DNA of 64,000 nt from positions 62,001 through 126,000 of the forward strand of contig VGJS01000003.1 in the NCBI GenBank assembly GCA_016867395.1, read 5' to 3'. The position numbers and the translations under genes are program-made. This stretch comes from Candidatus Handelsmanbacteria bacterium. GTDB taxonomy: Bacteria > Latescibacterota > UBA2968 > UBA8231. The stretch's first letter is position 1. The number at the start of each line of letters is the position of its first letter. Shown piece by piece: positions 1 to 12,213 of this stretch. The notes beneath the pieces were generated by a model. It had not been told where the DNA came from. It ran no database searches and saw only the letters and a program-made list of their open reading frames with translations.

Positions 1-28
1 CTTAAGCGACGCCCTGAATTTCGTAGCG

Positions 29-262
29 GAGGAGGGATGACCCCAGCGGGGTGGGCCGCGAGGGTTGGCGCAGCGGCAGGTGGGGGGTATTCCTCATCGG
101 GAACGGTTGGGCAGGGAAGGCCGCGGGAGAAGTTGCGGGGAGAGCGGAGCCTCAACGCCCCAGTGTGTGGGGCGTTGAGGGGGTAGGGCGGCGGGGCAGG
201 GCTAGCGAGCAGGGCTGCGAGGCCACGCCTTGAGAAAGGCTGTAGTGGGTCGCCTTCCTCCA
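29..262 (+). repeat. dispersed intergenic repeat, copy A (MITE-like, with internal 12-bp hairpin)
   Basis: First of four related intergenic copies (others near 32073, 41027, 42427). The outer ends pair: GGAGGAGGG-AT-GACCC at about 30-46 against the reverse complement of GGGTCGCCTTCCTCC near 247-262. A perfect 12-bp stem (150-161 with 169-180, loop agtgtgt) sits in the middle and recurs identically in copy D. The core stretch 'cggggagagcggag' and the tail 'gcgagcaggg...ccttgagaaaggct' are shared with copy B. No plausible gene lies in 1-263. It abuts the 3' end of the GH42-like gene. Boundaries are approximate. Confidence 0.6.
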
Positions 263-263
263 C

Positions 264-2462
264 TTAGGCCGGCCAGTGCTCCTGCAATAAACGGCGCGAG
301 CCCGTGTAGTAGAGCGCCGAGGAGGCCGGCGGCAGCTCGACGGCAAAGCGGTCGGCATCACCGGCCAATTCGCGGTCGTGGTACAGGTCGTACACCACCT
401 CCACCCGTTCCGGCAGGGCAAAGGTGCGGCCCCCACCGGCCACCGTGTGAACCCCCAGCAACTGCCGCGTGGCGTGCAGCACGTCCCCGGCCTCGCTGTA
501 CAGATGCACCCCCGCGTGCCGGGCGATGCCCCGCAAAACCGGGGCCGGGATATTGGGCGCGGCGATGTATACCGAGCGCCAATCCCCCAATTCCTTGATC
601 CCCATCCCCGGCTTGCAGCGCCCCAACGAGTACATCACCTGCCCCAAACAGGTGGCTGCAGGATCTTCGAGGTGGAAGAGCGGCCCCAGGGCCGTGTGCG
701 TCCCCCAGAACAAATCCTGGGGGATCAGCCGGGTGATAGGGTGCGCAAAGTCCGTAAGATACATCTGCACCCCCCAGGCATTCTCCCCCTTGCCAAAGCG
801 GAAGCCCGTCAACGCTTCCATCTGCTCCAGCCCCGGCTCTTCCCCCAGGTACCCGGCCCCGTAGATCCACAGGGCCGTGCGCCCCTGGCGCCGCACCACC
901 CGGGCGATGGCCTCGCGCCGCTCCTGGTCCACCTTCCAGGCATTCAGAAAGATGTAGAGCTTGTAGGGCGGCAGCCGGCCCTCGGCCAGGTCCTGCAGGA
1001 GGTACACGTCGTGCGGAGCGCCGAAGCGGGCCAGGCCCTGCACCCGCTGGTAAAAGATGCCGGGCAGGTTGAAGCTGTTGCGGAGGGTCTCGTGGATGAA
1101 GCTCTCGTCGTCGATCAGCACCGCCACCTCAGCCTGGGGGCCGCGGTCGAGGTGCAGCGAGAATTCTCCCAGCCGCTGGAAGCGCCGCAGCCAGGGATTG
1201 AAAGGGCTGGGCTCGGTGTGCGGGTGGTTCAGGTAGGTGCCGGCCGGGTGGTCGGCGAACCACCAGATGGCCATCGCATGGGTGAGGGCATAGCCCATGC
1301 AGCGCTGGTGGATGGCCGCCGCGTGCGCAAAAGCGTAGTTGCGGCCATCCGGGTCCATCAGGTTGTGGAGGCGCGAGTCCTCCTCGTAGATGTAGAGCTT
1401 GCCGTGCAGGCGCACCGACTCGCTTGGCGGCATGGCCAGGCCGTCCCCACCCAGGCCCCGGAAGGCGTACCCGTACGGGCTGACGATGAAGTCCACCTCC
1501 GGGGCCTCCAGCACCCGGCGCAGCCCCAGGTGGCCGCTGCGCTGAATGGTCGAGTACCCCCCGTCGATGGGCGCCCCGAAGTAGCAATCGTTCCAGGCTT
1601 GGTCCATCAGGTAGCCAAAAAAGGCCCCTGCCAGAGCATGGCCCCCGGTGAGGGTCTTGACCTTGCGGCAGAAGCCGATCAGGCGCTGGGCGGTTAACTC
1701 GGCCAGGGCATGGTAGTAGTCGATGACCGGGCGTTCTTTGGCCGCATCGCGGAAATGCCACTGGGTGGTGGCGTGCTGGGCGGCCCAACTCGGCACTTCG
1801 GCACTAGCAAAGCTCGCCCCCGGATCGGCCCAGGCCGCCCGCAACCGCCCCTCGTCCTCCCCGTATGCCCGGCGCAGCCAGGCGCGAAAATAGCGGCGCA
1901 TGGGCTCGCTGTAGTCGCCGGTGAGCGCGCTCATGGAGGTAGTGTTCTTGATCCACTCGCCGCAGATGCCCGGGCAGAGCTGGTAGGCGACCACCCGCTC
2001 CGCCAATCCCCACTGTCGCAGGTGGCGCACATAGCCTTCAAGCAATTCCTCCACCTGGGTTCGCCACACCTCCGAGGCATAGGACATATTGAGCCGGCGC
2101 CCCTCCGAGTCGATCTCGCATTCCTTCGGATACAGCTCGTTCCACCAGGGGGCAGTCTCCAAATAGATGCGCAGGTGGAAGAGGGCCTGGGGATCGGCAC
2201 GCAGGATGCTGCGGAGGAAGGGCTCCAGGATGGAAAAATCGAAGTGCCCCTGACGGCCCGGCCCCGGCCCGCACCACTCGTTGCCGATGCCCGAGGCATA
2301 GAGGTGAACCCCGGCCTCGCCGAAGGCGCGGATGGCCCCCTCGTTGGGCAGGCTGCCGTCCGCAGCCAGCGGGGCCGAGAGCCACTGCATACTGGCAAAG
2401 GTGGGCACCCCGTCGAGGAAGAGCGTGGGGGCGCCCCGGTGCTGCCGAATCTCGGCCTTCAC
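264..2462 (-). CDS. putative glycoside hydrolase, GH42 beta-galactosidase-like
   Basis: 732-residue protein if started at the GTG at 2462, which overlaps the upstream PhyH stop codon (GTGA), so the two genes look translationally coupled. The reading frame stays open further upstream, but there it is only the shadow of the PhyH gene. The N-terminal half reads as a TIM barrel of the GH42/GH14-like clan: a conserved 'GICGEWI' strand end near residue 180 could supply the acid/base Glu, and 'YIYEEDSRLHN' near residue 360 the nucleophile. The segment from 'AEVAVLIDDESF' onward resembles the GH42 trimerisation (glutamine-amidotransferase-like) domain. No signal peptide, so probably cytoplasmic. Substrate unknown; assignment is by motif and layout only. 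Confidence 0.6.
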   Translation of the reverse strand: MKAEIRQHRGAPTLFLDGVPTFASMQWLSAPLAADGSLPNEGAIRAFGEAGVHLYASGIGNEWCGPGPGRQGHFDFSILEPFLRSILRADPQALFHLRIYLETAPWWNELYPKECEIDSEGRRLNMSYASEVWRTQVEELLEGYVRHLRQWGLAERVVAYQLCPGICGEWIKNTTSMSALTGDYSEPMRRYFRAWLRRAYGEDEGRLRAAWADPGASFASAEVPSWAAQHATTQWHFRDAAKERPVIDYYHALAELTAQRLIGFCRKVKTLTGGHALAGAFFGYLMDQAWNDCYFGAPIDGGYSTIQRSGHLGLRRVLEAPEVDFIVSPYGYAFRGLGGDGLAMPPSESVRLHGKLYIYEEDSRLHNLMDPDGRNYAFAHAAAIHQRCMGYALTHAMAIWWFADHPAGTYLNHPHTEPSPFNPWLRRFQRLGEFSLHLDRGPQAEVAVLIDDESFIHETLRNSFNLPGIFYQRVQGLARFGAPHDVYLLQDLAEGRLPPYKLYIFLNAWKVDQERREAIARVVRRQGRTALWIYGAGYLGEEPGLEQMEALTGFRFGKGENAWGVQMYLTDFAHPITRLIPQDLFWGTHTALGPLFHLEDPAATCLGQVMYSLGRCKPGMGIKELGDWRSVYIAAPNIPAPVLRGIARHAGVHLYSEAGDVLHATRQLLGVHTVAGGGRTFALPERVEVVYDLYHDRELAGDADRFAVELPPASSALYYTGSRRLLQEHWPA

Positions 2463-3301
2463 GATTTGCGGTTGGGGATGCGTTTCAGCAGTTGGAGCGG
2501 CTGCACGATCTTGCGGCGCTCCGGGGTGAGCCGGGCTAGCAACTCGGGGGAAGGCTGGTACCCAAAGCGGAAATTGCCCCAGGAAGGCCCATAGCGGTAC
2601 ACCACCACCCGCCGCTCGCCCGCATTCTGGCGCCGGGCCGAGCCGTGCGAGATCCCATCCACAAAGATCAGCGCGTCCCCGGCCTTGAGCTGCACCTCGA
2701 TGGCCCCGGCCGCCCCTTCCACCGTGGCCCCCTCCGGTTTCATGCGGTGGGCGGCCAGTGCTGGGTGGGGGAAATTGGCCTTGTGGCTGCCGGGGATGAG
2801 CATGGTGCCCCCGTCGCCAGGCCCCACCTCGGTCAGCGCCGCCAGGATGTTCACCTGGCCACACATGAAGCGGCCGTTGTGGTAGCGGAACTGGTTGCGC
2901 ATGATCCCCGGCGTCGCCCCCGAATGCAGGCCGATGGCCTCGCCGGGGCCGCGGAAGTTGGCGAAGTTCTCGTCGATGAAGAGCGGGCCGTGGTGGTAGT
3001 CGAAGGTGCCGGCCCCGCCGACGAAATGTTTGATCTTCTCGATCCACGCGGGGTGGTCGATAAGCCGCTCGAAGGGCTCCCCCGCCTCGTAGACCTGCTG
3101 GTAGTTGAGCCCGTCCCTGGTGCCGTAGGTATGGGCGTGTACATAGCCGTGCCACTCGCCCGGAGCCAAGCGCGGGATAGTGTCGAGGCAGGTGTCGAGT
3201 TCGGCCACCTCGGCGGGGCTGAGGGCCTGGCGCAGGACGACAAAACCCTGCAGATCGAACAGGTAGGTTTCCAGATCTGTCGGTGCAGCCGGAGCAGTCA
3301 T
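2459..3301 (-). CDS. phytanoyl-CoA dioxygenase (PhyH) family protein
   Basis: 280-residue Fe(II)/2-oxoglutarate dioxygenase of the PhyH family. Visible family features: 'GFVVLRQALSPAEVAEL' opening, 'FIDENFANFRGPGEAIGLHSG' region carrying the proximal His, 'GDGGTMLIPGSHKANFPHP' after the core strand, and 'DGISHGSARRQNAGERRVVVYRYG' with the distal His and the 2-oxoglutarate-binding Arg. The usual HxD is not obvious, as in a PhyH subgroup with 'LHSG'. ATG at 3301 is chosen over the GTG at 3307 because a GATGAGG-type ribosome site lies just before it. The stop overlaps the start of the GH42-like gene, suggesting joint action on one substrate. Confidence 0.85.
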   Translation of the reverse strand: MTAPAAPTDLETYLFDLQGFVVLRQALSPAEVAELDTCLDTIPRLAPGEWHGYVHAHTYGTRDGLNYQQVYEAGEPFERLIDHPAWIEKIKHFVGGAGTFDYHHGPLFIDENFANFRGPGEAIGLHSGATPGIMRNQFRYHNGRFMCGQVNILAALTEVGPGDGGTMLIPGSHKANFPHPALAAHRMKPEGATVEGAAGAIEVQLKAGDALIFVDGISHGSARRQNAGERRVVVYRYGPSWGNFRFGYQPSPELLARLTPERRKIVQPLQLLKRIPNRKS

Positions 3302-3313
3302 CGCCACCTCATC

Positions 3314-4213
3314 TCAGAAACCCGCGTCCACGGCACAGAGCACAAAGAGCAAAGGCAGGTACACCACCGAGGCCCGCAGCAGCCGGCGGGCATGGACCTC
3401 GGAGCGCGACCAGGCCAGCGAAACCCCTGCCCCCAGCAGCCCCAGGCCCAGCAGCAACGCCCCGTAGAGATAGACCACCCCGGAGATGCCCAGCAAGGTG
3501 GGCAGGGCCGAGGCCCCGATCAGCAGCACCGAGAAGGCGACGATGTGCCGGCAGGTGCGCCGGCCCTCGGGCTCCACCACCGGCAGCATCTTGAAGCCCC
3601 CCCGCTGGTAGTCCTCGCGGAAGATCCAAGCGATGGCGTAGAAGTGGGGGTGCTGCCAGGCGAAGAGGATGAGGAAGAGGGCCAGGGCCCCCGATTCGAG
3701 CTGGCCGGTGGCCGCGGTCCAGCCCCCCACCGGGGGCAGGGCCCCAGGGATGGCGCCGATGGAGGTGTTGAGCCAGGTCAGGCGCTTCATCGGGGTGTAG
3801 ACCACCACGTAAAGGAAGGCCGACAGCAGGGCTAGGAAGGCGGTGAGCAGATTGGCCCCCAGTAGCAGCACCGCCACCCCGCCCAGCACCAGGCACAACC
3901 CGAAGGACATGGCCGTCGAGGGTTTGACCAGGCCGGCGGGCAGGGGCCGGTTGCGGGTGCGCTCCATGGCCCCGTCCACATCGCGTTCGAGGTAGTGGTT
4001 GAGCACCGCCGAGCCGCCCACCACCCAGGCCGTTCCCAGCAGGGTATAGAGGAAGAGGGGCAGGGAATGGATGCCCCGGTCCCCCAAAAAAAACCCTAAT
4101 GCCGTGGTGACCAGCACCAGGCTAAGTATGCGCGGCTTGGTCAGATCGAGGTACGCGGCAAAGGGAAAACCGGCCCCTGCTGTGGCTACACGGATCGACA
4201 TCGCACCGTCCAT
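3314..4213 (-). CDS. ctaB: protoheme IX farnesyltransferase
   Basis: UbiA-superfamily integral membrane prenyltransferase that converts heme b to heme o by adding a farnesyl group, for heme-copper oxidases. The first Asp-rich motif 'NHYLERDVDGAMERTRNRP' near residues 75-95 is diagnostic, followed by 'YTPMKRLTWLNTSIGAIPGALPP' and about eight hydrophobic segments. About 299 residues from ATG 4213; a TTG at 4231 and an ATG at 4201 are alternatives and none has a strong ribosome site. No cytochrome oxidase genes lie next to it. It is divergent from ligA with a short shared intergenic region. Confidence 0.9.
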   Translation of the reverse strand: MDGAMSIRVATAGAGFPFAAYLDLTKPRILSLVLVTTALGFFLGDRGIHSLPLFLYTLLGTAWVVGGSAVLNHYLERDVDGAMERTRNRPLPAGLVKPSTAMSFGLCLVLGGVAVLLLGANLLTAFLALLSAFLYVVVYTPMKRLTWLNTSIGAIPGALPPVGGWTAATGQLESGALALFLILFAWQHPHFYAIAWIFREDYQRGGFKMLPVVEPEGRRTCRHIVAFSVLLIGASALPTLLGISGVVYLYGALLLGLGLLGAGVSLAWSRSEVHARRLLRASVVYLPLLFVLCAVDAGF

Positions 4214-4238
4214 TGCCAGGTTAAGCGTCAAAATATAA

Positions 4239-7243
<3,005 letters not shown>

Positions 7244-8173
7244 CGTGCTCCAGGTAGGCCAGGTCCAGGGCCAGGCGCCGGTGGGGTTGCAGCCCCAGGC
7301 CAAAGGCGCGGCGTTCTTCTTCCCAACCCGCCCGCAGGGCGATGTTTTTGAACCAGTACTCGCAGCCGGCGTTGAGCGGGGCGGCCCCCGACTCGTCCTC
7401 GGCCTCGCCCCCCCCGCGGCTGGCCAGCAGGGCTGTGGCCCGGCCCCCGGCCAGGAGCAGGCTCAAGGCCATGCCCACCTGCAGCGAGGGCTGGATGCGA
7501 TCGGTGGTGTCGGTATTCCAGATCAAGGGGGTGGTGCTCAGGTCGCGCAGGTTGGCGGCCAGGGCCAGGCCCCAGCCCAGGCGGAGGCGCAGTCCGGTGT
7601 CGAAGCCAAAGCCGTAGGCGTGAAAGCTGCCCACGCTGCTGTAGAGCAGCTTGAGGCTGGCCCCCACTTCGAGCCGCCGGTGTATCCGCCGCCCCCCCGA
7701 CAGGTACAGGGCGTAGTCGGCGCTGGTCTCCTCCGAGAGCAGCACCGGCCGGTTGTCCGGGCCGATGGGCTGCGAGGGGTCCTGCAGGGCGGTGAAGGGA
7801 ACCTCGGCCACCCCCACCCGCAGCAGGCTGAAGGCCAGGTTGCCCAGGCGAGTGCGGGGCAGGGCCAGGGCGGCGAAATCCCCGTCCACCAGGCCAAAGC
7901 GCTCCTCGTGAGTGAGGTGTAGTTGCCGGCCTTCCAGGGCGGCCAACCCCGCCGGGTTCCAGTACCCGGCCGTGGCCCCCTCGGCCAGGGCCACGTACGC
8001 CCCACCCAGGGCCAGGGCCCGTGCATCTGCCCCCAGGGCCAGGCGTTCGCCGGCGTATGCCGAGGCCGCGCCGGCAGAACCGGCCAGGGCAGACAGGCAG
8101 AGGCAGGAGAGGGAAAGGGCAAGGAGGTTTTTCATCGGGTGCTCAATATCTTAACAGAACCCCCCGGCGAGTG

Positions 8174-9508
8174 TCAAGAGACGAGGAAGAGGCGCAGATC
8201 CATCACGTTGGTGCCGGTGGGGCCGGTGAGCAGCAGATCCCCCAGGGCCGCGAAGAAGGGATACGCATCGTTCTCCCGCAGGTGGGCCGCCGCCGAGAAG
8301 CCCAACTGGCGGGCCCGCTGCACCGTGCCACCCTCGGCAAAGGCGCCGGCCGCGTCGGTGGGGCCGTCAGTGCCGTCGGTGCCCCCGCAGAGGCAGGTGA
8401 TCCTGTCCCATCCGTCCAGGTGCAGGGCCGCGGCCAGGGCGAACTCCTGGTTGCGCCCGCCCTTGCCCTTGCCGCACAGGGTAACGGTGGTCTCCCCCCC
8501 ACTGATGATACAGGCCGGTGGGGCCAGGGGTCTCCCGCTGGCGCAGACCTCCTGCGCGATGGCCACATGGACCCCGGCCACCTCGCGGTTCTCCCCGGCG
8601 ATGCGCGAGGAGAGCACCAGGGTCTGGTACCCGAGGGCGCGGGCCTCTGCCTCGGCCGCCTCGATGGCCAGAGCATTGCTGCCCGCCACCCCGGTGCGGG
8701 TACGGGAGAAACAGGGATCGCCCTCCTTGGGGGTCTCGGGCTCTTGGCCGGCTGCCCCGGCCTCCAGGTGGCCCAGCACCACCCCAGGCAATTGTCCGCG
8801 CAATTGGTACCGCTCGACCAAATCCAGACAATAGCCAAAAGTGGTGGCGTCGGGATGGGTGGGACCCGAGGCAATGGTGTCGAGGCGGTCGCCGATCACG
8901 TCGGAGATCAGCAGCGAAACCACCCGGGCCGGGCTGGCCAGCCTTGCCAATTGCCCGCCCTTGGCCTTGGAGAGGTGCTTGCGGAAGGCGTTGATCTCCT
9001 CGATGGGCGCCCCGCAGGCCAAAAGCGCCCCGGTGGTGGCCTGCTTGTCCGCCAGGGTCAGCCCCGAAGCCGGGGCCGGCATCAGCGCTGAGCCGCCCCC
9101 CGAGAACAAACAGAGTATTAGGTCGTCGGGACTTAGGTCTTCCAGCAGCCCCAGCATCCGCTCGGTGCCCTCGACCCCGGCCTGGTCTGGCAGGGGATGG
9201 CCGCACTCGGCGGTGATGATGCGGGAAAGCGGGAGGGTGTGGCCGTACTTGGTGTTGATGGCCCCAGCGCTGATCCGTCCGCCCAGGATCTCTTCGGCGG
9301 CGGCGGCCATAGCCGGGGTGGCCTTGCCCGCGCCGATCACCAGCAGGCGGGCCTCTGTCTTGAGGGGATAGGGCTGATCGAAGATGCGCAGGCCGTCCCC
9401 GTCCAGGGCCAGGGCCCGGCGCACGCACTGCCCCGCATCGGCGGCGCGCAGGGCCGCGGCGAAGATCTGCCGGGCGTGGGCGCGGCGCTGGCCGGCGTCG
9501 AAGTCCAT
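8174..9508 (-). CDS. glycerate 2-kinase, type II (MOFRL family)
   Basis: 444 residues, matching the DUF4147 + MOFRL architecture of class II glycerate kinases that phosphorylate D-glycerate to 2-phosphoglycerate. Seen: 'LLVIGAGKATPAMAAAAEEIL' near residue 55, the 'LFSGGGSALMPAP' loop near 140, 'FRKHLSKAKGGQLARLA' near 175, and the C-terminal MOFRL block with 'ISGGETTVTLCGKGKGGRNQEFALA' and 'GTDGTDGPTDAAGA'. It starts 5 bp after the lexA stop, so it is transcribed with lexA. Supplies an exit from glycerate/serine or sugar-acid catabolism into glycolysis. Confidence 0.93.
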   Translation of the reverse strand: MDFDAGQRRAHARQIFAAALRAADAGQCVRRALALDGDGLRIFDQPYPLKTEARLLVIGAGKATPAMAAAAEEILGGRISAGAINTKYGHTLPLSRIITAECGHPLPDQAGVEGTERMLGLLEDLSPDDLILCLFSGGGSALMPAPASGLTLADKQATTGALLACGAPIEEINAFRKHLSKAKGGQLARLASPARVVSLLISDVIGDRLDTIASGPTHPDATTFGYCLDLVERYQLRGQLPGVVLGHLEAGAAGQEPETPKEGDPCFSRTRTGVAGSNALAIEAAEAEARALGYQTLVLSSRIAGENREVAGVHVAIAQEVCASGRPLAPPACIISGGETTVTLCGKGKGGRNQEFALAAALHLDGWDRITCLCGGTDGTDGPTDAAGAFAEGGTVQRARQLGFSAAAHLRENDAYPFFAALGDLLLTGPTGTNVMDLRLFLVS

Positions 9509-9513
9509 GCGGC

Positions 9514-10143
9514 TCAGAAGCGCCGCATCAGCCCCACCACCTTGCCGGCGATGCGGAAATTGACGGCCTCTGGCGAGACCACGATGGGGGCGAAGGCCTC
9601 GTTCTCGGGCAGCAGCCGCACTCCTTCCGGCGAAGGGTGGTAGCGCTTGACCGTGGCCTCCTCGTCGAGCAGGGCCACGACGATGTCGCCCCGCTCGGCC
9701 AGCTCCTGGTGCCGGGCCAGGATGATGTCCCCGTTGAGGATGCCGGCGTTCTTCATGCTCTCGCCATGGACCCGCAGGGCGAAAAGTTCACCCGAGGCAG
9801 GCAGCAGCGATTTATCCACCTGAAGGGTGCTCTCGATGTTCTGGGTGGCTAGGATGGGCTGGCCGGCGGCCACCCGGCCGATGAGGGGCACCTCGCGGAT
9901 CTCGGCCGAAAGGGGGGCCTGTTCGAGGAAATCGGCCAACTCGATGCCCCGGGAGAGCCGGGCGTGCCGGCGGATATGGCCCTTCTTCTCCAGGGCCGCC
10001 AGGGTGGTGCGCACCCCGTTGGTGGAGTTGATCTCGAAGACCTCCATGATCTCGCGGATGGTGGGCGGGGCCCCCCGGCTGCGGATGGCCTGGGCGATGA
10101 AATCGTAGATCCTCTGCTGGCGGGCGGTTAGCTTTTTGCGCAT
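9514..10143 (-). CDS. lexA: SOS-response repressor LexA
   Basis: 209 residues. N-terminal winged-helix DNA-binding domain ('RQQRIYDFI', 'PPTIREIMEVFEI'), then the S24 autoprotease domain. The self-cleavage bond is Ala93-Gly94 in 'GRVAAGQP'; the catalytic pair is Ser129 ('HGESMKN') and Lys166 ('ATVKRY'). ATG at 10143 has GGAG six bases upstream. First gene of the lexA - glycerate kinase - barrel - era operon, with a strong promoter upstream. No classical E. coli LexA box is visible there; one half-site GAAC lies between -35 and -10. Confidence 0.97.
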   Translation of the reverse strand: MRKKLTARQQRIYDFIAQAIRSRGAPPTIREIMEVFEINSTNGVRTTLAALEKKGHIRRHARLSRGIELADFLEQAPLSAEIREVPLIGRVAAGQPILATQNIESTLQVDKSLLPASGELFALRVHGESMKNAGILNGDIILARHQELAERGDIVVALLDEEATVKRYHPSPEGVRLLPENEAFAPIVVSPEAVNFRIAGKVVGLMRRF

Positions 10144-10192
10144 GTCCGGCTCCGTTCAGGTCGCGGGGAGAGGCGGATTACTACTGCTTTAA

Positions 10193-10221
10193 TAGATACT
10201 GCCCAAAAGTTCATTTGTCAA
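10193..10221 (-). promoter_or_regulatory. sigma-70 promoter of the lexA operon
   Basis: On the minus strand: -35 TTGACA (10221-10216), 17-bp spacer, -10 TATCTA (10198-10193), giving a leader of roughly 45 nt before the lexA ATG. Two CAGTA direct repeats flank and follow the -10 and could be part of an operator, but this is unproven. Confidence 0.65.
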
Positions 10222-10298
10222 GAGACCGTCACTTCCGGGTAGCGAAACTGGCAGATTTTCATAAAATTATGTGGCAGGCCAACGCCCCGGAGGGAAAT

Positions 10299-10756
10299 AT
10301 GCACCGACGCAGGATTTCGTGGGGATTGCTGGCTGCCCTGGGCTTTGCCCTCCAGCCTGCTGGAGGTGCGCCGCCCCCCAACCCCACTGGGCCGCGGCCC
10401 AGACCCCCAGCACCCAGGCGGGTTCGAGCTGGGGGCCCGCCCTCAGCGGCCGCACCCTCCTGGGGTTCGCCCTGGCCGGGGGCCGCTACCATTTCATCAA
10501 GACGGGCTTCGACTACCACCGCGAGGCCGACCCCCTGTACGACCGCTACCTCGACGCCCTGGACCAGGCTGAGATCTCCCTGCTCTACGAGCGCACCAAC
10601 AAGCGGGACCTGAAAAGCAAGTTGAGCTGGGCGTTGGGCGGGGTCATGGCGGTGGGCGGCATCCACCTGGCCTTTGGCCGCCAACTCGCCGCCCTGCACC
10701 TCCACCTGGCGGGCCGCAATCTGGGCGCCCGCGTAGAACTTAACCGCCCCTTTTGA
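10299..10756 (+). pseudogene. broken secreted/DUF5683-like protein gene (frameshift)
   Basis: ATG 10299 follows a strong ribosome site (GGAGGG) and encodes a signal peptide (MHRRRISWGLLAALGFALQP). About 30 codons later the coding sense jumps to another frame, which carries the rest to the TGA at about 10754 ('YHFIKTGFDYHREADPLYDRYL', 'ALGGVMAVGGIHLAFGRQL'). The C-terminal part resembles the DUF5683-type proteins at 45.1-46.6 kb (a '...YRRLRNT...' region followed by a hydrophobic 'INRVVAAVHA' helix). One frameshift explains the break. Next to another broken secreted-protein gene. Confidence 0.55.
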
Positions 10757-10760
10757 CCCC

Positions 10761-11827
10761 ATGTGCCGCATCCGCCGCCGACCAGACCCCCGCCCCCTGG
10801 TCCTGCGCTGGGGGGTGAGCGCGCTGGCCCTGGGCTGCGGCCGCGAGCGCCGAAACCCCCTCGACCCAGAGACCAGCCTGGTAAAGGAGCGGCTCTCGCC
10901 GCCCACCATGCTCACAGCCACCGCCGGCAAAGGCCTGGTCGGCCGCCAGCAGGCCGGCTTCTCCAGCCGGCTCCTGGCCGGGTACGCCTTGACGGCACCG
11001 AGCAGGTAAACGGAGAATGCACCTGGATACCGGGCGACTAGGACGCGGCGATGGGTATTACCACCAGCCAGACCACCTTCGTGGATTCGGCGGGGCTGGC
11101 GCCGCGGACCTACTACTACCGCATCGCCTCCGTCGATACCAGCGGCGCCCTCAGCCGGCAATTCTCCTTCGTGGCGGTGACGGTGCAGCCCGAAGCCCCC
11201 CCCAGCGGCCCCCCAGAACCTCTCGGTGGTGGCGGATCAGGGCACCAATGGCCACCTGCTCTTGCGCTGGACCCCGCCGGACCGCGACGCCGACGGGGGC
11301 GACCTGACCGGCCTGGCCGGTTGACTAATCCTGCGCTGGGAGGGGAGCGGCGCGGCCTTGGCGCCGTTGGACACCGTGGGCGCCCAGATCGGCGAATACA
11401 GCGATACTGGTTTGAAGGGGGCCATGGTATGCGTATACGCGCTGCAAGCCTTCGATCCGGACGGCAACTTCGGCTCGCTTTCGCCGCTGGGCCAGGCGGC
11501 CACGCGCGGGGTGCTGCGGGCCACTGGCTTGAACGCTTTGGGGGGGAGAGCGGATAGAAATGCGCTGGAACCGCAGCCTGGACGCGGCCCTCCGGGTACA
11601 ACGTGTACCGCGCCGACCGCTTGGACGGGGCGTACCTGCGGCTGGAAGGCGGGGAAGATACCCCCTTCACCACCGGCCGCACGGCGTACGTGGATTCGAA
11701 TCTGGTAGGGGGACGGGTGTATTTCTACCGGGTGAGCGCAGTGACCGCCGCAGAGGAGAAGGGCTTGTCGGAGTTCGCCGGAGCAGCCGCCCTGCCCGAC
11801 ACCCTGGCCGAAGCCGGTCTGCCCTAA
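10761..11827 (+). pseudogene. broken lipoprotein with fibronectin type III-like domains
   Basis: Begins with a lipoprotein signal whose lipobox is 'LALGC', followed by 'NPLDPE', a common lipoprotein start in this group. FN3-like pieces then follow in different frames: 'TTFVDSAGLAPRTYYYRIASV' (about 11065-11130), 'NLSVVADQGTNGHLLLRW' (about 11217), and 'YNVYRADRLDGAYLRL...RVYFYRVSAVT' (about 11597-11750). At least three frameshifts and one in-frame TGA (11322-11324) interrupt the gene. One slip lies in a poly-C run near 11200. Not expressible as one protein. Confidence 0.7.
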
Positions 11828-11846
11828 CCGGCGCCCCCGCCCGCGA

Positions 11847-12140
11847 TCAATCCTTCGCTTGCGCCATCTGCCACTTGAGGACCGCGTCGAGGATTTCGTC
11901 TATATTCTTTGGTTTGACAGCGGAATTTTCTGCCGGGACCTCGGCAAAGTGCTCCTGCAACTGGCGCATGCTGCCGGCGATTGTGTCGATGGCCAGCGAG
12001 AGCTGCTGGCGGTCGTCCGCGGAAATGCCCAGTTGTTTACTCCGCTCCAACTCGCTGTGCAGGAGCGAGTAAGCCTCCAGCATCCGCGCCGTCTGGACCT
12101 TAATGCGGTCGATGCGCTGCTTCTGGGAAAAGGCGGTCAT
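11847..12140 (-). CDS. small hypothetical helical protein
   Basis: 97 residues from ATG 12140, preceded by a good ribosome site (AAGGAA, seven bases before). Not recognised. The sequence is mostly charged/amphipathic helix ('QRIDRIKVQTARMLEAY', 'LHSELERSK', 'DTIAGSMRQLQEHF') with no membrane segment, consistent with a small coiled-coil or helical-bundle protein. Divergent from tilS with a 73-bp gap, so it may share regulatory sequence with the tilS operon. Confidence 0.65.
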   Translation of the reverse strand: MTAFSQKQRIDRIKVQTARMLEAYSLLHSELERSKQLGISADDRQQLSLAIDTIAGSMRQLQEHFAEVPAENSAVKPKNIDEILDAVLKWQMAQAKD

Positions 12141-12213
12141 AATTATTCCTTTCTGCGCATAGGGCACAGGGAGCAGGGAGTGACCCCTTACCAAGCAATA
12201 CCCGTTCCAGATC

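Noticed and set aside
150-180. Perfect hairpin taken as a rho-independent terminator
   Set aside because: No T-run follows, and the same hairpin recurs inside repeat copy D, so it is better explained as part of the repeat family.
264-3155. Single 963-residue protein fusing PhyH-region sequence to the hydrolase
   Set aside because: The first 231 codons lie out of frame over the intact PhyH gene; the GTG at 2462, overlapping the PhyH stop, is the natural start.
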